A DNA stretch of 21,696 bases, from the NCBI GenBank assembly GCA_023411405.1, contig JAEYOU010000372.1:1-21696 (forward strand). Reading direction: 5' to 3'. Each line of letters begins with the position of its first letter. The first letter of the stretch is position 1. Made by a program: the position numbers and the translations under genes. Under the pieces are notes generated by a model that was not told where the DNA came from, searched no databases, and saw only the letters and a list, made by a program, of their open reading frames with translations. This document shows positions 1 through 7,287 of the stretch, piece by piece. This stretch comes from Pseudomonadota bacterium. Lineage in GTDB: Bacteria; Myxococcota; Myxococcia; Myxococcales; Anaeromyxobacteraceae.

Positions 1-409
1 CCGCGGGGCGGGGCGCCACGGGCGGCGCGGTCACGGCCCTCGGCGCGGCGCCGCGCTTCTCGCGGAGGGCGGCCATCCGGTCCACGAGGGCGCGGGCGTC
101 GTCGTCGAGCCTCGTGAACTGGATGCCCATCCCCGGCGCGGGCGGCTTCCCCTGCGCGGGGGCGTCCGGCGCCTGGATCCACTTGACCACCCCTTGCGCC
201 CGGAGGACCACCTCGCCCGACTGCAGCCGGAGCTCGAGGTCGAGCAGCGTCCCCACCGGCCGCGGCTGGCTGGTGCGGAAGAACAACCCGCCCCGCGACA
301 CGTTGACCGCGAACCGCTCGACGAACTCGTCGACGCTCCCGTACGGAAGGCGCGCGGGGAGCCGGACCGGCTGGCGCTCGCCGCCACGTTTGTCGGAGGG
401 GCCCTCCAC
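1..409 (-). CDS. PilZ-domain protein (3' end cut by window edge)
   Basis: Read on the minus strand, this frame is open from a GTG at 409 to the window edge, 136 codons with no stop. An in-frame TAA lies five codons upstream of the GTG, so 409 is effectively the first available start. The translation contains VNVSRGGLFFRT near residues 40-51, which matches the PilZ signature (NxSxGG, here NVSRGG). It then continues with a beta-rich stretch ending GMGIQFTRLDDDARALV. PilZ domains usually bind cyclic di-GMP and pass the signal to motility, secretion or envelope targets. The upstream RxxxR motif that contacts c-di-GMP is only partly represented by RQPVRLPARL at about 12-21, so ligand binding is inferred, not shown. 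The domain resembles the short PilZ proteins common in myxobacteria. It is divergent from guaB, and the 156-bp gap between them holds promoters for both genes. Confidence 0.82.
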   Translation of the reverse strand, partial: MEGPSDKRGGERQPVRLPARLPYGSVDEFVERFAVNVSRGGLFFRTSQPRPVGTLLDLELRLQSGEVVLRAQGVVKWIQAPDAPAQGKPPAPGMGIQFTRLDDDARALVDRMAALREKRGAAPRAVTAPPVAPRPA

Positions 410-420
410 GAGCGGAAGAG

Positions 421-450
421 ATTATCCCCTCGGGGGTCCGCACGGAGCAA
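421..450 (-). promoter_or_regulatory. Candidate sigma-70-type promoter of the PilZ gene
   Basis: On the minus strand, TTGCTC (445-450) and GATAAT (421-426, 5 of 6 to TATAAT) are separated by 18 nt. Transcription would start near 414, only about 5 nt before the GTG start codon, so the message would be almost leaderless. No Shine-Dalgarno sequence fits in that space. Confidence 0.45.
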
Positions 451-530
451 GCGCACGCACCCGGAATGCCGCCGGAGTCGGGGTGCCGGGGCGCGGAGCT
501 GCGCGTGTGTGCGCCGCGACCCCAGCTGCC

Positions 531-560
531 TTGACGGTCCTACACGGGGTTGCGTATACG
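531..560 (+). promoter_or_regulatory. Candidate guaB promoter giving a leaderless mRNA
   Basis: TTGACG (531-536) and GTATAC (554-559) are 17 nt apart (TATACG, 555-560, at 18 nt is the alternative). Expected transcription start is about 566-567, which coincides with the guaB ATG at 566. No Shine-Dalgarno-like sequence precedes the ATG. The sequence shows the hexamers and their spacing; leaderless translation is inference. Confidence 0.5.
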
Positions 561-565
561 TCCGC

Positions 566-2029
566 ATGCTCAACCGCGACGAGCTCCGGCTGGCGCTGAC
601 GTTCGACGACGTCCTGCTCCTCCCCGCCGAGTCGGACGTGCTCCCGAAGTCGGTCGACACGTCCACGCGCTTCACCCGCAACCTCCACCTCAACGTCCCG
701 ATCGTCTCCGCGGCCATGGACACGGTCACCGAGGCGCGCATGGCCATCGCCATGGCCGCGACGGGCGGGCTCGGGTTCATCCACAAGAACCTCTCGATCG
801 AGGATCAGGCCGCACAGGTGGTGAAGGTGAAGAAGTACGAGACCGCCGTCGTCACCGACCCGGTCACCATCGCCCCGGAGGCGCCCATCCACCAGGCCGT
901 CGCGCTCATGCGCGAGCACGGGATCAGCGGCATCCCCGTGGTGCAGAAGGGGCGGGCGGTCGGCATCCTCACGAACCGCGATCTCCGGTTCGAGAAGAAC
1001 CTCGAGCAGCGGGTCGAGCAGGTGATGACCCGCGATCTCGTCACCGCCCGGGAGGGCGTGACCATCGAGGAGGCCAAGGAGCTCCTCCACCGCCACCGGA
1101 TCGAGAAGCTCCTCGTGGTGAACGAGCAGTTCGAGCTCAAGGGGCTCATCACCATCAAGGACATCGAGAAGATCCAGAAGCACCCGAACGCCGCCAAGGA
1201 CCGGCTCGGCCGGCTGCTCTGCGGCGCCGCCGTGGGGCCGGGCGCGGACCGCGAGGCCCGGATCGCCGCCCTGCTCAAGGCGGGCGCCGACGTCATCGCC
1301 ATCGACACCGCGCACGGGCACTCGCGGAACGTCATCGACGCGGTCGCGGCCACGCGCGCCAGCTTCAAGAACGCCGAGATCGTGGCCGGCAACGTCGCCA
1401 CCGCCGAGGCGGCGGAGGCGCTCTGCAAGGCCGGCGTCGACGCGGTGAAGGTCGGGGTCGGGCCGGGCTCCATCTGCACCACCCGCGTGGTGGCGGGCGT
1501 CGGCGTCCCGCAGGTCACCGCCGTGGACGAGTGCGCCCGCGCCGCCGAGAAGTACGGCGTCCCGGTGATCTCCGACGGCGGCGTGAAGTTCTCGGGCGAC
1601 GTCGTGAAGGCCCTCGCCGCCGGCGCCGCGTCCGTGATGATCGGCTCGCTCCTCGCCGGCACCGAGGAGGCCCCCGGCGACGTCATCCTGTACCAGGGTC
1701 GCAGCTACAAGTCGTACCGGGGCATGGGCTCGCTCGGCGCGATGAAGCAGGGCTCGCGCGACCGGTACTTCCAGGCCGACGTGACCGACGCGGAGAAGCT
1801 CGTCCCCGAGGGCATCGAGGGCCGGGTGCCGTACAAGGGCACGCTGGAGATGACGATCTTCCAGCTCGTCGGCGGGCTCCGCAGCGGCATGGGGTACCTC
1901 GGCTGCAAGAGCATCGCCGAGCTCCGCACCAAGCCGCGGTTCGTCCGGATCTCCTCGGCCGGGCTCCGCGAGAGCCACGTGCACGACGTGATCATCGAGA
2001 AGGAAGCGCCGAACTATCGCGCCGAGTGA
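566..2029 (+). CDS. guaB: Inosine-5'-monophosphate dehydrogenase
   Basis: Cytosolic IMP dehydrogenase converts IMP and NAD+ to XMP and NADH, the rate-limiting step of guanine nucleotide synthesis. The product has 487 residues, normal for bacterial GuaB. It starts LTFDDVLLLP (residues 10-19) and has a tandem CBS module at roughly 95-200 (MREHGISGIPVV, then VMTRDLVTA). The active-site loop is GPGSICTTR with catalytic Cys304, and the flap MKQGSRDRYFQ supplies Arg400 and Tyr401, the general base pair in this family. The C-terminus includes GLRSGMGYLGCKSI. ATG 566 fits the family N-terminus exactly; the frame is open further upstream but that part is not conserved-looking. guaA follows in the same direction after a 130-bp gap containing two palindromic repeats. 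The gene appears intact. Confidence 0.98.
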   Translation: MLNRDELRLALTFDDVLLLPAESDVLPKSVDTSTRFTRNLHLNVPIVSAAMDTVTEARMAIAMAATGGLGFIHKNLSIEDQAAQVVKVKKYETAVVTDPVTIAPEAPIHQAVALMREHGISGIPVVQKGRAVGILTNRDLRFEKNLEQRVEQVMTRDLVTAREGVTIEEAKELLHRHRIEKLLVVNEQFELKGLITIKDIEKIQKHPNAAKDRLGRLLCGAAVGPGADREARIAALLKAGADVIAIDTAHGHSRNVIDAVAATRASFKNAEIVAGNVATAEAAEALCKAGVDAVKVGVGPGSICTTRVVAGVGVPQVTAVDECARAAEKYGVPVISDGGVKFSGDVVKALAAGAASVMIGSLLAGTEEAPGDVILYQGRSYKSYRGMGSLGAMKQGSRDRYFQADVTDAEKLVPEGIEGRVPYKGTLEMTIFQLVGGLRSGMGYLGCKSIAELRTKPRFVRISSAGLRESHVHDVIIEKEAPNYRAE

Positions 2030-2038
2030 GGCGCGCCG

Positions 2039-2071
2039 CCGCTCACCCTTCGACAGGCTCAGGGTGAGCGG
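2039..2071 (+). repeat. Palindromic repeat, 10-bp stem, loop TTCGACAGGCTCA
   Basis: A perfect 10-bp inverted repeat, CCGCTCACCC (2039-2048) and GGGTGAGCGG (2062-2071), flanks a 13-nt loop. The loop is the exact reverse complement of the loop in the repeats at 2116-2150 and 9953-10230. It starts 9 nt after the guaB stop codon, a typical REP-like position. The arm sequence differs from the other copies while the loop is conserved. Confidence 0.85.
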
Positions 2072-2115
2072 TCTCTCTCTCCGCTCGAGGCAGCACGAGC
2101 GGGAGCGGGTTCACC

Positions 2116-2150
2116 CCCGCTCGTGCTGAGCCTGTCGAAGCACGAGCGGG
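2116..2150 (+). repeat. Palindromic repeat overlapping the guaA ribosome binding site
   Basis: An 11-bp stem, CCCGCTCGTGC (2116-2126) with GCACGAGCGGG (2140-2150), encloses the loop TGAGCCTGTCGAA (2127-2139). The last three G residues of the right arm are also the first three bases of the guaA Shine-Dalgarno GGGAG (2148-2152). A second copy of the right-arm sequence and its tail, without a partner arm, lies at 2093-2108. This repeat and the one at 2039-2071 are in opposite orientation, like a two-unit BIME. Confidence 0.85.
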
Positions 2151-2159
2151 AGCGGACGC

Positions 2160-3722
2160 ATGACCGCCGACATTCACTCCGAGAAGATCCTCATCCTCGA
2201 CTTCGGCTCGCAGTACACCCAGCTCATCGCCCGGCGGCTCCGCGAGCTCGGCGTCTACTGCGAGATCCACCCCTGCACCGCCTCGGCGGCGACGATCCGG
2301 GCCTTCGCCCCGAAGGGCGTCGTCCTCTCCGGCTCGCCCTCCTCGGTGACCGCCGAGGGGAGCCCGCGCGCCGACCGCGCCGTCTTCGAGCTGGGCGTGC
2401 CGGTGCTCGGCATCTGCTACGGCCTGCAGCTCCTCGCGCACGAGCTGGGCGGCAAGGTGGGCGGCGCCGTCCACCGCGAGTACGGGCCGGCGACGATCGA
2501 CGTGAAGGCGTCGTCGCCGCTCTTCCAGGGCCTCCCTGGCCGGCTCGACGTCTGGATGAGCCACGGCGATCGCGTCGAGGCCATCCCGCCCGGGTTCGAG
2601 CCGGTCGCCTCGACCGCGAACGCGCCCTTCGCCGCCGTCGAGGACGCGCGGCGCCGGTTCTACGCGGTCCAGTTCCACCCCGAGGTGGTCCACACGCCGC
2701 GCGGCAAGGACGTGCTCTGGAACTTCGCCCACCGCGTGTGCGGCTGCTCCGGGACCTGGTCGATGCGGGCCTACGCCGAGGTCGCGGTGGAGCAGATCCG
2801 CGCCCAGGTCGGCGACGGCCACGTGATCTGCGCCCTCTCGGGCGGCGTCGACTCCGCGGTGGCGGCGCTGCTCGTGCACCGGGCCATCGGCGACCGGCTG
2901 CGGTGCATCTTCGTGGACAACGGGGTGCTCCGGGCCGGCGAGCGCGCGCAGGTGGAGCACGTCTTCGGGAAGATGTTCCACCTCCCGCTCGTCACCGTGG
3001 ACGCGTCGTACCGGTTCCTCGCGAAGCTCGCGGGCGTGACGGATCCGGAGCAGAAGCGGAAGATCATCGGGCGCGAGTTCATCGCCGTGTTCGAGGAGGA
3101 GGTCGAGAAGCTCGCCGCGCACGGCGAGCGGGCCCGCTTCCTCGTGCAGGGCACGCTCTACCCGGACGTCATCGAGTCGGTGTCGTTCAAGGGCCCCTCG
3201 GCGACGATCAAAAGCCACCACAACGTCGGCGGCCTGCCCGAGGTGATGAAGCTCGGGCTGGTCGAGCCGCTGCGCGAGCTGTTCAAGGACGAGGTCCGCA
3301 GCCTCGGCCTCGAGCTCGGGCTCCCGCCCGCCAGCGTGCAGCGCCAGCCGTTCCCCGGGCCGGGGCTCGCGATCCGCGTGCTGGGCGAGGTGACCGAGGA
3401 GCGGCTCGCGGTCCTGCGCAAGGCGGACACGATCGTGCAGGAGGAGGTCCGCGCCGCGGGCCTCTACGAGAAGCTCTGGCAGGCGTTCGCCGTGCTCCTG
3501 CCGGTGCGGAGCGTCGGCGTCATGGGCGACGAGCGGACCTACGAGTCCACCTGCGCCATCCGCGCGGTGGAGTCCACCGACGGCATGACCGGCGACTGGT
3601 CGCGGCTCCCGTACGAGCTCCTCGGCCGGATGTCCTCGCGGATCATCAACGAGGTCCGGGGCATCAACCGCGTCGTCTACGACATCTCCTCCAAGCCGCC
3701 GGCGACCATCGAGTGGGAGTAG
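2160..3722 (+). CDS. guaA: GMP synthase (glutamine-hydrolysing)
   Basis: GuaA amidates XMP to GMP using ATP and glutamine. The 520-residue product has the usual single-chain layout. The N-terminal class I glutamine amidotransferase (about 8-200) contains ILDFGSQYTQLIARR, the nucleophile elbow GICYGLQ with Cys86, and the triad residues His173 and Glu175 in VQFHPEVV. The ATP pyrophosphatase domain has the PP-loop SGGVDS at 227-232 followed by FVDNGVLR. The C-terminal dimerisation domain ends SKPPATIEWE, the standard end. The ATG at 2160 is preceded by GGGAG at 7 nt spacing, and that site lies in the tail of a palindromic repeat. With guaB it forms the IMP-to-GMP branch, probably co-transcribed or driven from the 130-bp gap. 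All key residues are present. Confidence 0.98.
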   Translation: MTADIHSEKILILDFGSQYTQLIARRLRELGVYCEIHPCTASAATIRAFAPKGVVLSGSPSSVTAEGSPRADRAVFELGVPVLGICYGLQLLAHELGGKVGGAVHREYGPATIDVKASSPLFQGLPGRLDVWMSHGDRVEAIPPGFEPVASTANAPFAAVEDARRRFYAVQFHPEVVHTPRGKDVLWNFAHRVCGCSGTWSMRAYAEVAVEQIRAQVGDGHVICALSGGVDSAVAALLVHRAIGDRLRCIFVDNGVLRAGERAQVEHVFGKMFHLPLVTVDASYRFLAKLAGVTDPEQKRKIIGREFIAVFEEEVEKLAAHGERARFLVQGTLYPDVIESVSFKGPSATIKSHHNVGGLPEVMKLGLVEPLRELFKDEVRSLGLELGLPPASVQRQPFPGPGLAIRVLGEVTEERLAVLRKADTIVQEEVRAAGLYEKLWQAFAVLLPVRSVGVMGDERTYESTCAIRAVESTDGMTGDWSRLPYELLGRMSSRIINEVRGINRVVYDISSKPPATIEWE

Positions 3723-3726
3723 GTAG

Positions 3727-3742
3727 GACGGCCTGCGCCGTC
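3727..3742 (+). terminator. Small hairpin after guaA, possible weak terminator
   Basis: GACGGC (3727-3732) and GCCGTC (3737-3742) form a 6-bp stem with a CTGC loop, 5 nt after the guaA stop codon. There is no T-run after it, so Rho-independent termination is doubtful. Confidence 0.25.
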
Positions 3743-3768
3743 GCGTGAACCAACCGGCGGTGCCGTCG

Positions 3769-3797
3769 TTGGCCCGAGGGACGATCGCGGGTATCAT
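3769..3797 (+). promoter_or_regulatory. Promoter of the first vWA lipoprotein gene
   Basis: TTGGCC (3769-3774) and TATCAT (3792-3797, 5 of 6 to consensus) are spaced 17 nt apart. Transcription would start near 3804. A strong Shine-Dalgarno CGGAGG (3808-3813) lies 5 nt before the ATG at 3819, so the 5' leader would be about 15 nt. Confidence 0.55.
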
Positions 3798-3818
3798 GGC
3801 GATCGATCGGAGGCTTCG

Positions 3819-5834
3819 ATGTCGCGACCGTCCCGTGTCCGCGCGCTCGCGCTCCTTGCGCTCGTCGCTGCGGCAGGGTGCCAGGACTACAACTTCAACC
3901 CCGTCGGCCACTGCGTGATCCAGCCCGGCACGCGGCGCGTGACGCTCGACACCGTCACGTCGGCCGACGTGCTGTTCGTCGTGGACGACTCCGGCTCCAT
4001 GGGCGGCGAGCAGCAGAAGCTCTCGGAGAACTTCAGCGAGTTCGTCAACAACCTGAACCAGACGAACCTGGATCGCGTCGCAGTCGGCCAGGAGCCGATC
4101 GACTTCCACCTCGCGGTCACGACGACGTCGGTCTTCCACAACGAGCCGGTCGGCGCGAGCTGCCGGAGCGACTGCCCGAACGCCACCGGCACCGGCCCCG
4201 TCTGCTGCACCATGTCCGGCACCACGCCCACCGGCCCGCTGCGGACCGTGCAGAAGTGTGCCGGCCCCGGCGCTGCCTGCGTCGCGGGGGCGTGCCGGAA
4301 CGACTGCCGCAACTTCGTCGGCGAGTACGTCTGCTGCGACGCGTCCACGCTGGTCCCGGCCACGAACCAGCAGATCTCCTGCTCGGCCGTGGGCGAACCC
4401 TGCGGCGACCTCCGCACGCACTACCGGTTCCCGTCGAGCTGCACCGCCGGGAGCTCCACGGGGCAGGACCAGCGGCCCTATCCCCAGGGCGCGTTCGTCG
4501 GGTACAGCTCGCTCCCGCGCGTCGTCCACTTCGACAAGGACCTCTACACGTGCGCGACGCCGCCCTGCGAGACCGCCCAGGGATACTCGTCGGAAGAGCT
4601 CGTGGACGCCTTCGAGGACAACGTCATCGTAGGCACCTGCGGCTCGGGGCAGGAGCAGGCGCTCGAGGCCGCGCGGCGGGCGCTCGAGAAGGCCCGCGAC
4701 GGGCAGCAGTTCGAGACGATCGGTCCGGACGGAAGCCCGGCCGCGCCGAACACCCCCGCGCGCTGGCTCCAGAACCGCGACTCCAAGCTCGTGCTCGTGT
4801 TCGTGGGCGACGAGGACGATTGCTCGTCCGAGCAGGACGCGAACGGCGGCATCGTGCTCTCGGGCCCGCCGGGCGCGGACGCCTGCGTCGCCGACGCCGC
4901 GAAGCCGCAGGACCAGCAGAAGCAGTTCTCCGTCGAGTCGATGGTGGACTCGCTCGTCACCCTCGCCGACGGCCGGCCGCTCGGCGCCGCCTTCATCGTC
5001 TCCGCGCGCGCCGCCGGCCGCGACGTCTGCGAGGACGCGACCTGCGTCCCCGACATCTGCTGCGACACCGTCTGCACGGGGAGTACCTCCGTCTGCACCA
5101 CCAACGTGTGCGGAGGCCAGGCGCGAGGCACCCGGCTCCTCCAGGCGGCCGAGCGGTTCCGCGGCCATGGCGCCGACGTCGTGGCGGGCTCGATCTGCGA
5201 TCCCAACTTCGGCCAGATCCTGAACCGCGTCGCCGAGATCGTGAAGCCGCCCTCGGGCCTCCTCCTGCCGACCGCTCCGGCCTCCGAGGAGGTCGCCGTG
5301 CTCCGGATCGCGCGCGCCGACGGGACGACGCGGAAGACGTGCAGGGGGCCCGCGCCGGCGGCGCTGACCTACGACGAGGCCGTGGCCCAGAGGTACGACT
5401 GGTGGTTCACCGCCACCCGCGAGCAGCTGACCCCCGAACAGCAGGACCCCGTCGCTGCCAGCAGGTTCGTGTTCATCAACCACGAGACCCTGAATTGCGA
5501 GGCGAACCGCGGTGAGGCGTACTCGGCCGATTACCTCGGCCGACTGCCCTCGAGCGGCTGCTCCGGCGCGACCGCCGCGGAGGCGGACGCGTCCTGCGTC
5601 GCCCAGCTCGGCGGTCGCGACGGAGACTGGACGTGCTTCAACGGGACGGATGCGCAGGACTACTGCACCATCCCGACCGGCGGTGCGGTGGTCGGGACGT
5701 GCATCTGCGGCCCGCGGTACATCGCGCCTCCCGCAGGCGCAGACGCCTGCACTCCGGCCCGGGGCAACTGCCCCTGGGGTTGCACCCCTGGGGACGAGTA
5801 CTGCCCCACGCGCCTGCACGACGGCTGCGACTAG
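3819..5834 (+). CDS. Cys-rich lipoprotein with von Willebrand factor A-like domain
   Basis: This 671-residue product has a basic N-terminus, a hydrophobic segment (about 9-19) and AAGC with Cys21 as the likely lipidation site, so it is probably exported and membrane anchored. A vWA-like fold begins at about 50: VLFVVDDSGSM carries the MIDAS motif DxSxS at D56, S58 and S60. A later strand, LVLVFVGDEDDCSS (about 325-338), is the second acidic metal-site region. Between them, around 115-215, sits a Cys-rich insert with CC, CxxxC and NDC motifs, suggesting several disulfides. The C-terminal third is again Cys-rich. Metal-dependent adhesion or protein binding is the known role of such domains; the ligand is unknown. 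It is paralogous to the next gene, which lies 59 nt downstream in the same direction. No specific family name can be given with certainty. Confidence 0.85.
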   Translation: MSRPSRVRALALLALVAAAGCQDYNFNPVGHCVIQPGTRRVTLDTVTSADVLFVVDDSGSMGGEQQKLSENFSEFVNNLNQTNLDRVAVGQEPIDFHLAVTTTSVFHNEPVGASCRSDCPNATGTGPVCCTMSGTTPTGPLRTVQKCAGPGAACVAGACRNDCRNFVGEYVCCDASTLVPATNQQISCSAVGEPCGDLRTHYRFPSSCTAGSSTGQDQRPYPQGAFVGYSSLPRVVHFDKDLYTCATPPCETAQGYSSEELVDAFEDNVIVGTCGSGQEQALEAARRALEKARDGQQFETIGPDGSPAAPNTPARWLQNRDSKLVLVFVGDEDDCSSEQDANGGIVLSGPPGADACVADAAKPQDQQKQFSVESMVDSLVTLADGRPLGAAFIVSARAAGRDVCEDATCVPDICCDTVCTGSTSVCTTNVCGGQARGTRLLQAAERFRGHGADVVAGSICDPNFGQILNRVAEIVKPPSGLLLPTAPASEEVAVLRIARADGTTRKTCRGPAPAALTYDEAVAQRYDWWFTATREQLTPEQQDPVAASRFVFINHETLNCEANRGEAYSADYLGRLPSSGCSGATAAEADASCVAQLGGRDGDWTCFNGTDAQDYCTIPTGGAVVGTCICGPRYIAPPAGADACTPARGNCPWGCTPGDEYCPTRLHDGCD

Positions 5835-5893
5835 TCCGAGCCGCGGGCGCGGGGCTTGAAATTCCAGGTGGGAAGAGGGAGCCTGCTTCTCAC

Positions 5894-7117
5894 ATGACGA
5901 ACCGGGGAGCCATCCTGGCCGCGCTCTGCGCGGCCCTCGCCGCGGGGTGCGATTCCATCCCGAAGAACGCGCTCCTGTCCTGCGAGCAGGACGTCCAGGT
6001 CCTGCCCGCGCAGACCGACCTCCTGTTCGTCATCGACGACTCGGGGTCGATGCGTGAGGAGCAGGAGAACCTGCGGCAGAACCTGGCCGCGTTCGTCGCC
6101 GAGCTGGCCGCGAGCCCGGTGCCGAACGACTTCCGGATCGGCGTCACCACCACCGACGTGCACAACACCTTCGGGATGACGTCGTTCTTCCCGACCAACG
6201 TCGCGCCGTTCGACCAGTTCCCCTACGCGGTCCCCTTCGCGCAGGGGACGATCGTCGCCATCGACCCCGGCGCGCTCACGGACGACGCCCTCCGTGGAAA
6301 GCCCGTCTACGACCAGGTCGACGGCTACCGCGTGCCCGGCGCACGGCGGTTCCTCGGGGCCACGCCCGCCGACGTCGGCGCGTTCGAGACGAACGTGCTC
6401 GTCGGGACGCTCGGATCGGGCAAGGAGGAGCCGCTCCGCGCCGCCGAGCTCGCGCTCGGCGCCCGCGTCGACGACGGCGCCAACGCGGGGTTCCTCCGCT
6501 CGGGCGCGCGCCTCGGCATCGTGATGCTCACGGACGAGGACGACTGCTCGGAGCGCGCGGCGATCGGCGCCCCCCTCGCCGCCGTGAACAACGACCAGTG
6601 CCACGACGCCACCATCAAGCAGAACGGGCTGCTCCGGCCCGAGGACTTCGTGAGCTTCCTCGACGGCCCCATCGCCGGCGAGGAGCGCCGCCCCGTCCTC
6701 GCCGTCATCGCCGGGTTCGACCAGAACGGCGCGCCGGCGGGCTGCGCGACCTCGTACGACCGACCCACGCGCCTCGATCGCCTCCTCGATCTGCTGGGCG
6801 AGGAGCGGGCGTTCCGCGGCAGCATCTGTGACGCGAGCTTCGGCCCGTCGCTCCGGCGCATCGCCGACCTGCTCGTCCCCCAGACCGTCCCGATCGACGG
6901 CGCGCCGCCCGACGCCCGCATGCTCGTGGTCTCGGTCCAGCGGCGCGACTCCACGGTCGACCGCTGTCCCGTCGCGGAGGCCGGGACGCCGGAGGCCGCC
7001 GGGGCCGCTGCGGTCTACGCGCCGCCCCGCGAGGGGTCCGCGACGCTGACGTTCCAGGGGGCGTGCCTGCTCCGCTCCGGCGATCAGGTCGAGCTGCGCG
7101 TCGCCTGCGCCCGCTGA
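5894..7117 (+). CDS. Lipoprotein with von Willebrand factor A-like domain, paralog of preceding gene
   Basis: This 407-residue product starts with a short signal peptide whose lipobox ALAAGC puts the lipidated Cys at 19. The vWA-like domain starts with LLFVIDDSGSM (MIDAS D48, S50, S52) and has the second acidic region MLTDEDDCSE at about 211-220. It shares the same ordered landmarks as the upstream protein: an ETNVLVGTLGSGKEEPLRAA block matching EDNVIVGTCGSGQEQALEAA, then GSICDASFGPSLRRIADLL matching GSICDPNFGQILNRVAEIV. It lacks the large Cys-rich insert, so the pair arose by duplication followed by insertion or loss of that module. ATG 5894 is chosen because it gives the signal peptide; an AAGAGGGA motif lies 13 nt upstream, further than ideal. 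Function unknown beyond likely surface or periplasmic binding. Confidence 0.85.
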   Translation: MTNRGAILAALCAALAAGCDSIPKNALLSCEQDVQVLPAQTDLLFVIDDSGSMREEQENLRQNLAAFVAELAASPVPNDFRIGVTTTDVHNTFGMTSFFPTNVAPFDQFPYAVPFAQGTIVAIDPGALTDDALRGKPVYDQVDGYRVPGARRFLGATPADVGAFETNVLVGTLGSGKEEPLRAAELALGARVDDGANAGFLRSGARLGIVMLTDEDDCSERAAIGAPLAAVNNDQCHDATIKQNGLLRPEDFVSFLDGPIAGEERRPVLAVIAGFDQNGAPAGCATSYDRPTRLDRLLDLLGEERAFRGSICDASFGPSLRRIADLLVPQTVPIDGAPPDARMLVVSVQRRDSTVDRCPVAEAGTPEAAGAAAVYAPPREGSATLTFQGACLLRSGDQVELRVACAR

Positions 7118-7133
7118 CCCGTCCGCCGAAACA

Positions 7134-7151
7134 ACCGACAGTGAAGTCGGT
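7134..7151 (+). terminator. Small hairpin after the vWA pair
   Basis: ACCGAC (7134-7139) and GTCGGT (7146-7151) form a 6-bp stem with a 6-nt loop, 16 nt after the stop codon. No T-run follows, so it is only a weak candidate end of the vWA transcript. Confidence 0.25.
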
Positions 7152-7156
7152 CCTGC

Positions 7157-7185
7157 TTGCGGCCGCTCGTCGCCATGAGCAGAAT
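7157..7185 (+). promoter_or_regulatory. Weak candidate promoter of the acyl-CoA synthetase gene
   Basis: TTGCGG (7157-7162) and CAGAAT (7180-7185, 4 of 6) with 17-nt spacing lie in the 170-bp gap before the gene. The match is modest. It would leave a leader of roughly 95 nt. Confidence 0.25.
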
Positions 7186-7287
7186 CCCCGAGCCTGCGCT
7201 GCGACATGAAGACGCAGCGCGTCAAGCCCTCGATCGCCCGGCGGTCGTGGGGCCGCCTCCCGGCCGGGGCGCGGCAGAGGAGAGAGC

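Noticed and set aside
194..565. Upstream extension of the guaB frame by 124 codons
   Set aside because: The extension crosses the divergent PilZ gene and both promoters and has no conserved sequence; the family N-terminus begins at 566.
3727..3742. Strong Rho-independent terminator after guaA
   Set aside because: The hairpin has only 6 bp and no T-run; listed only as a weak candidate.
2043..5819. A 1258-codon open frame on the minus strand over guaA and the first vWA gene
   Set aside because: It is antisense to two clear genes and arises from their high GC content and codon bias; the translation is low-complexity Arg/Ala/Gly/Asp with no domain.
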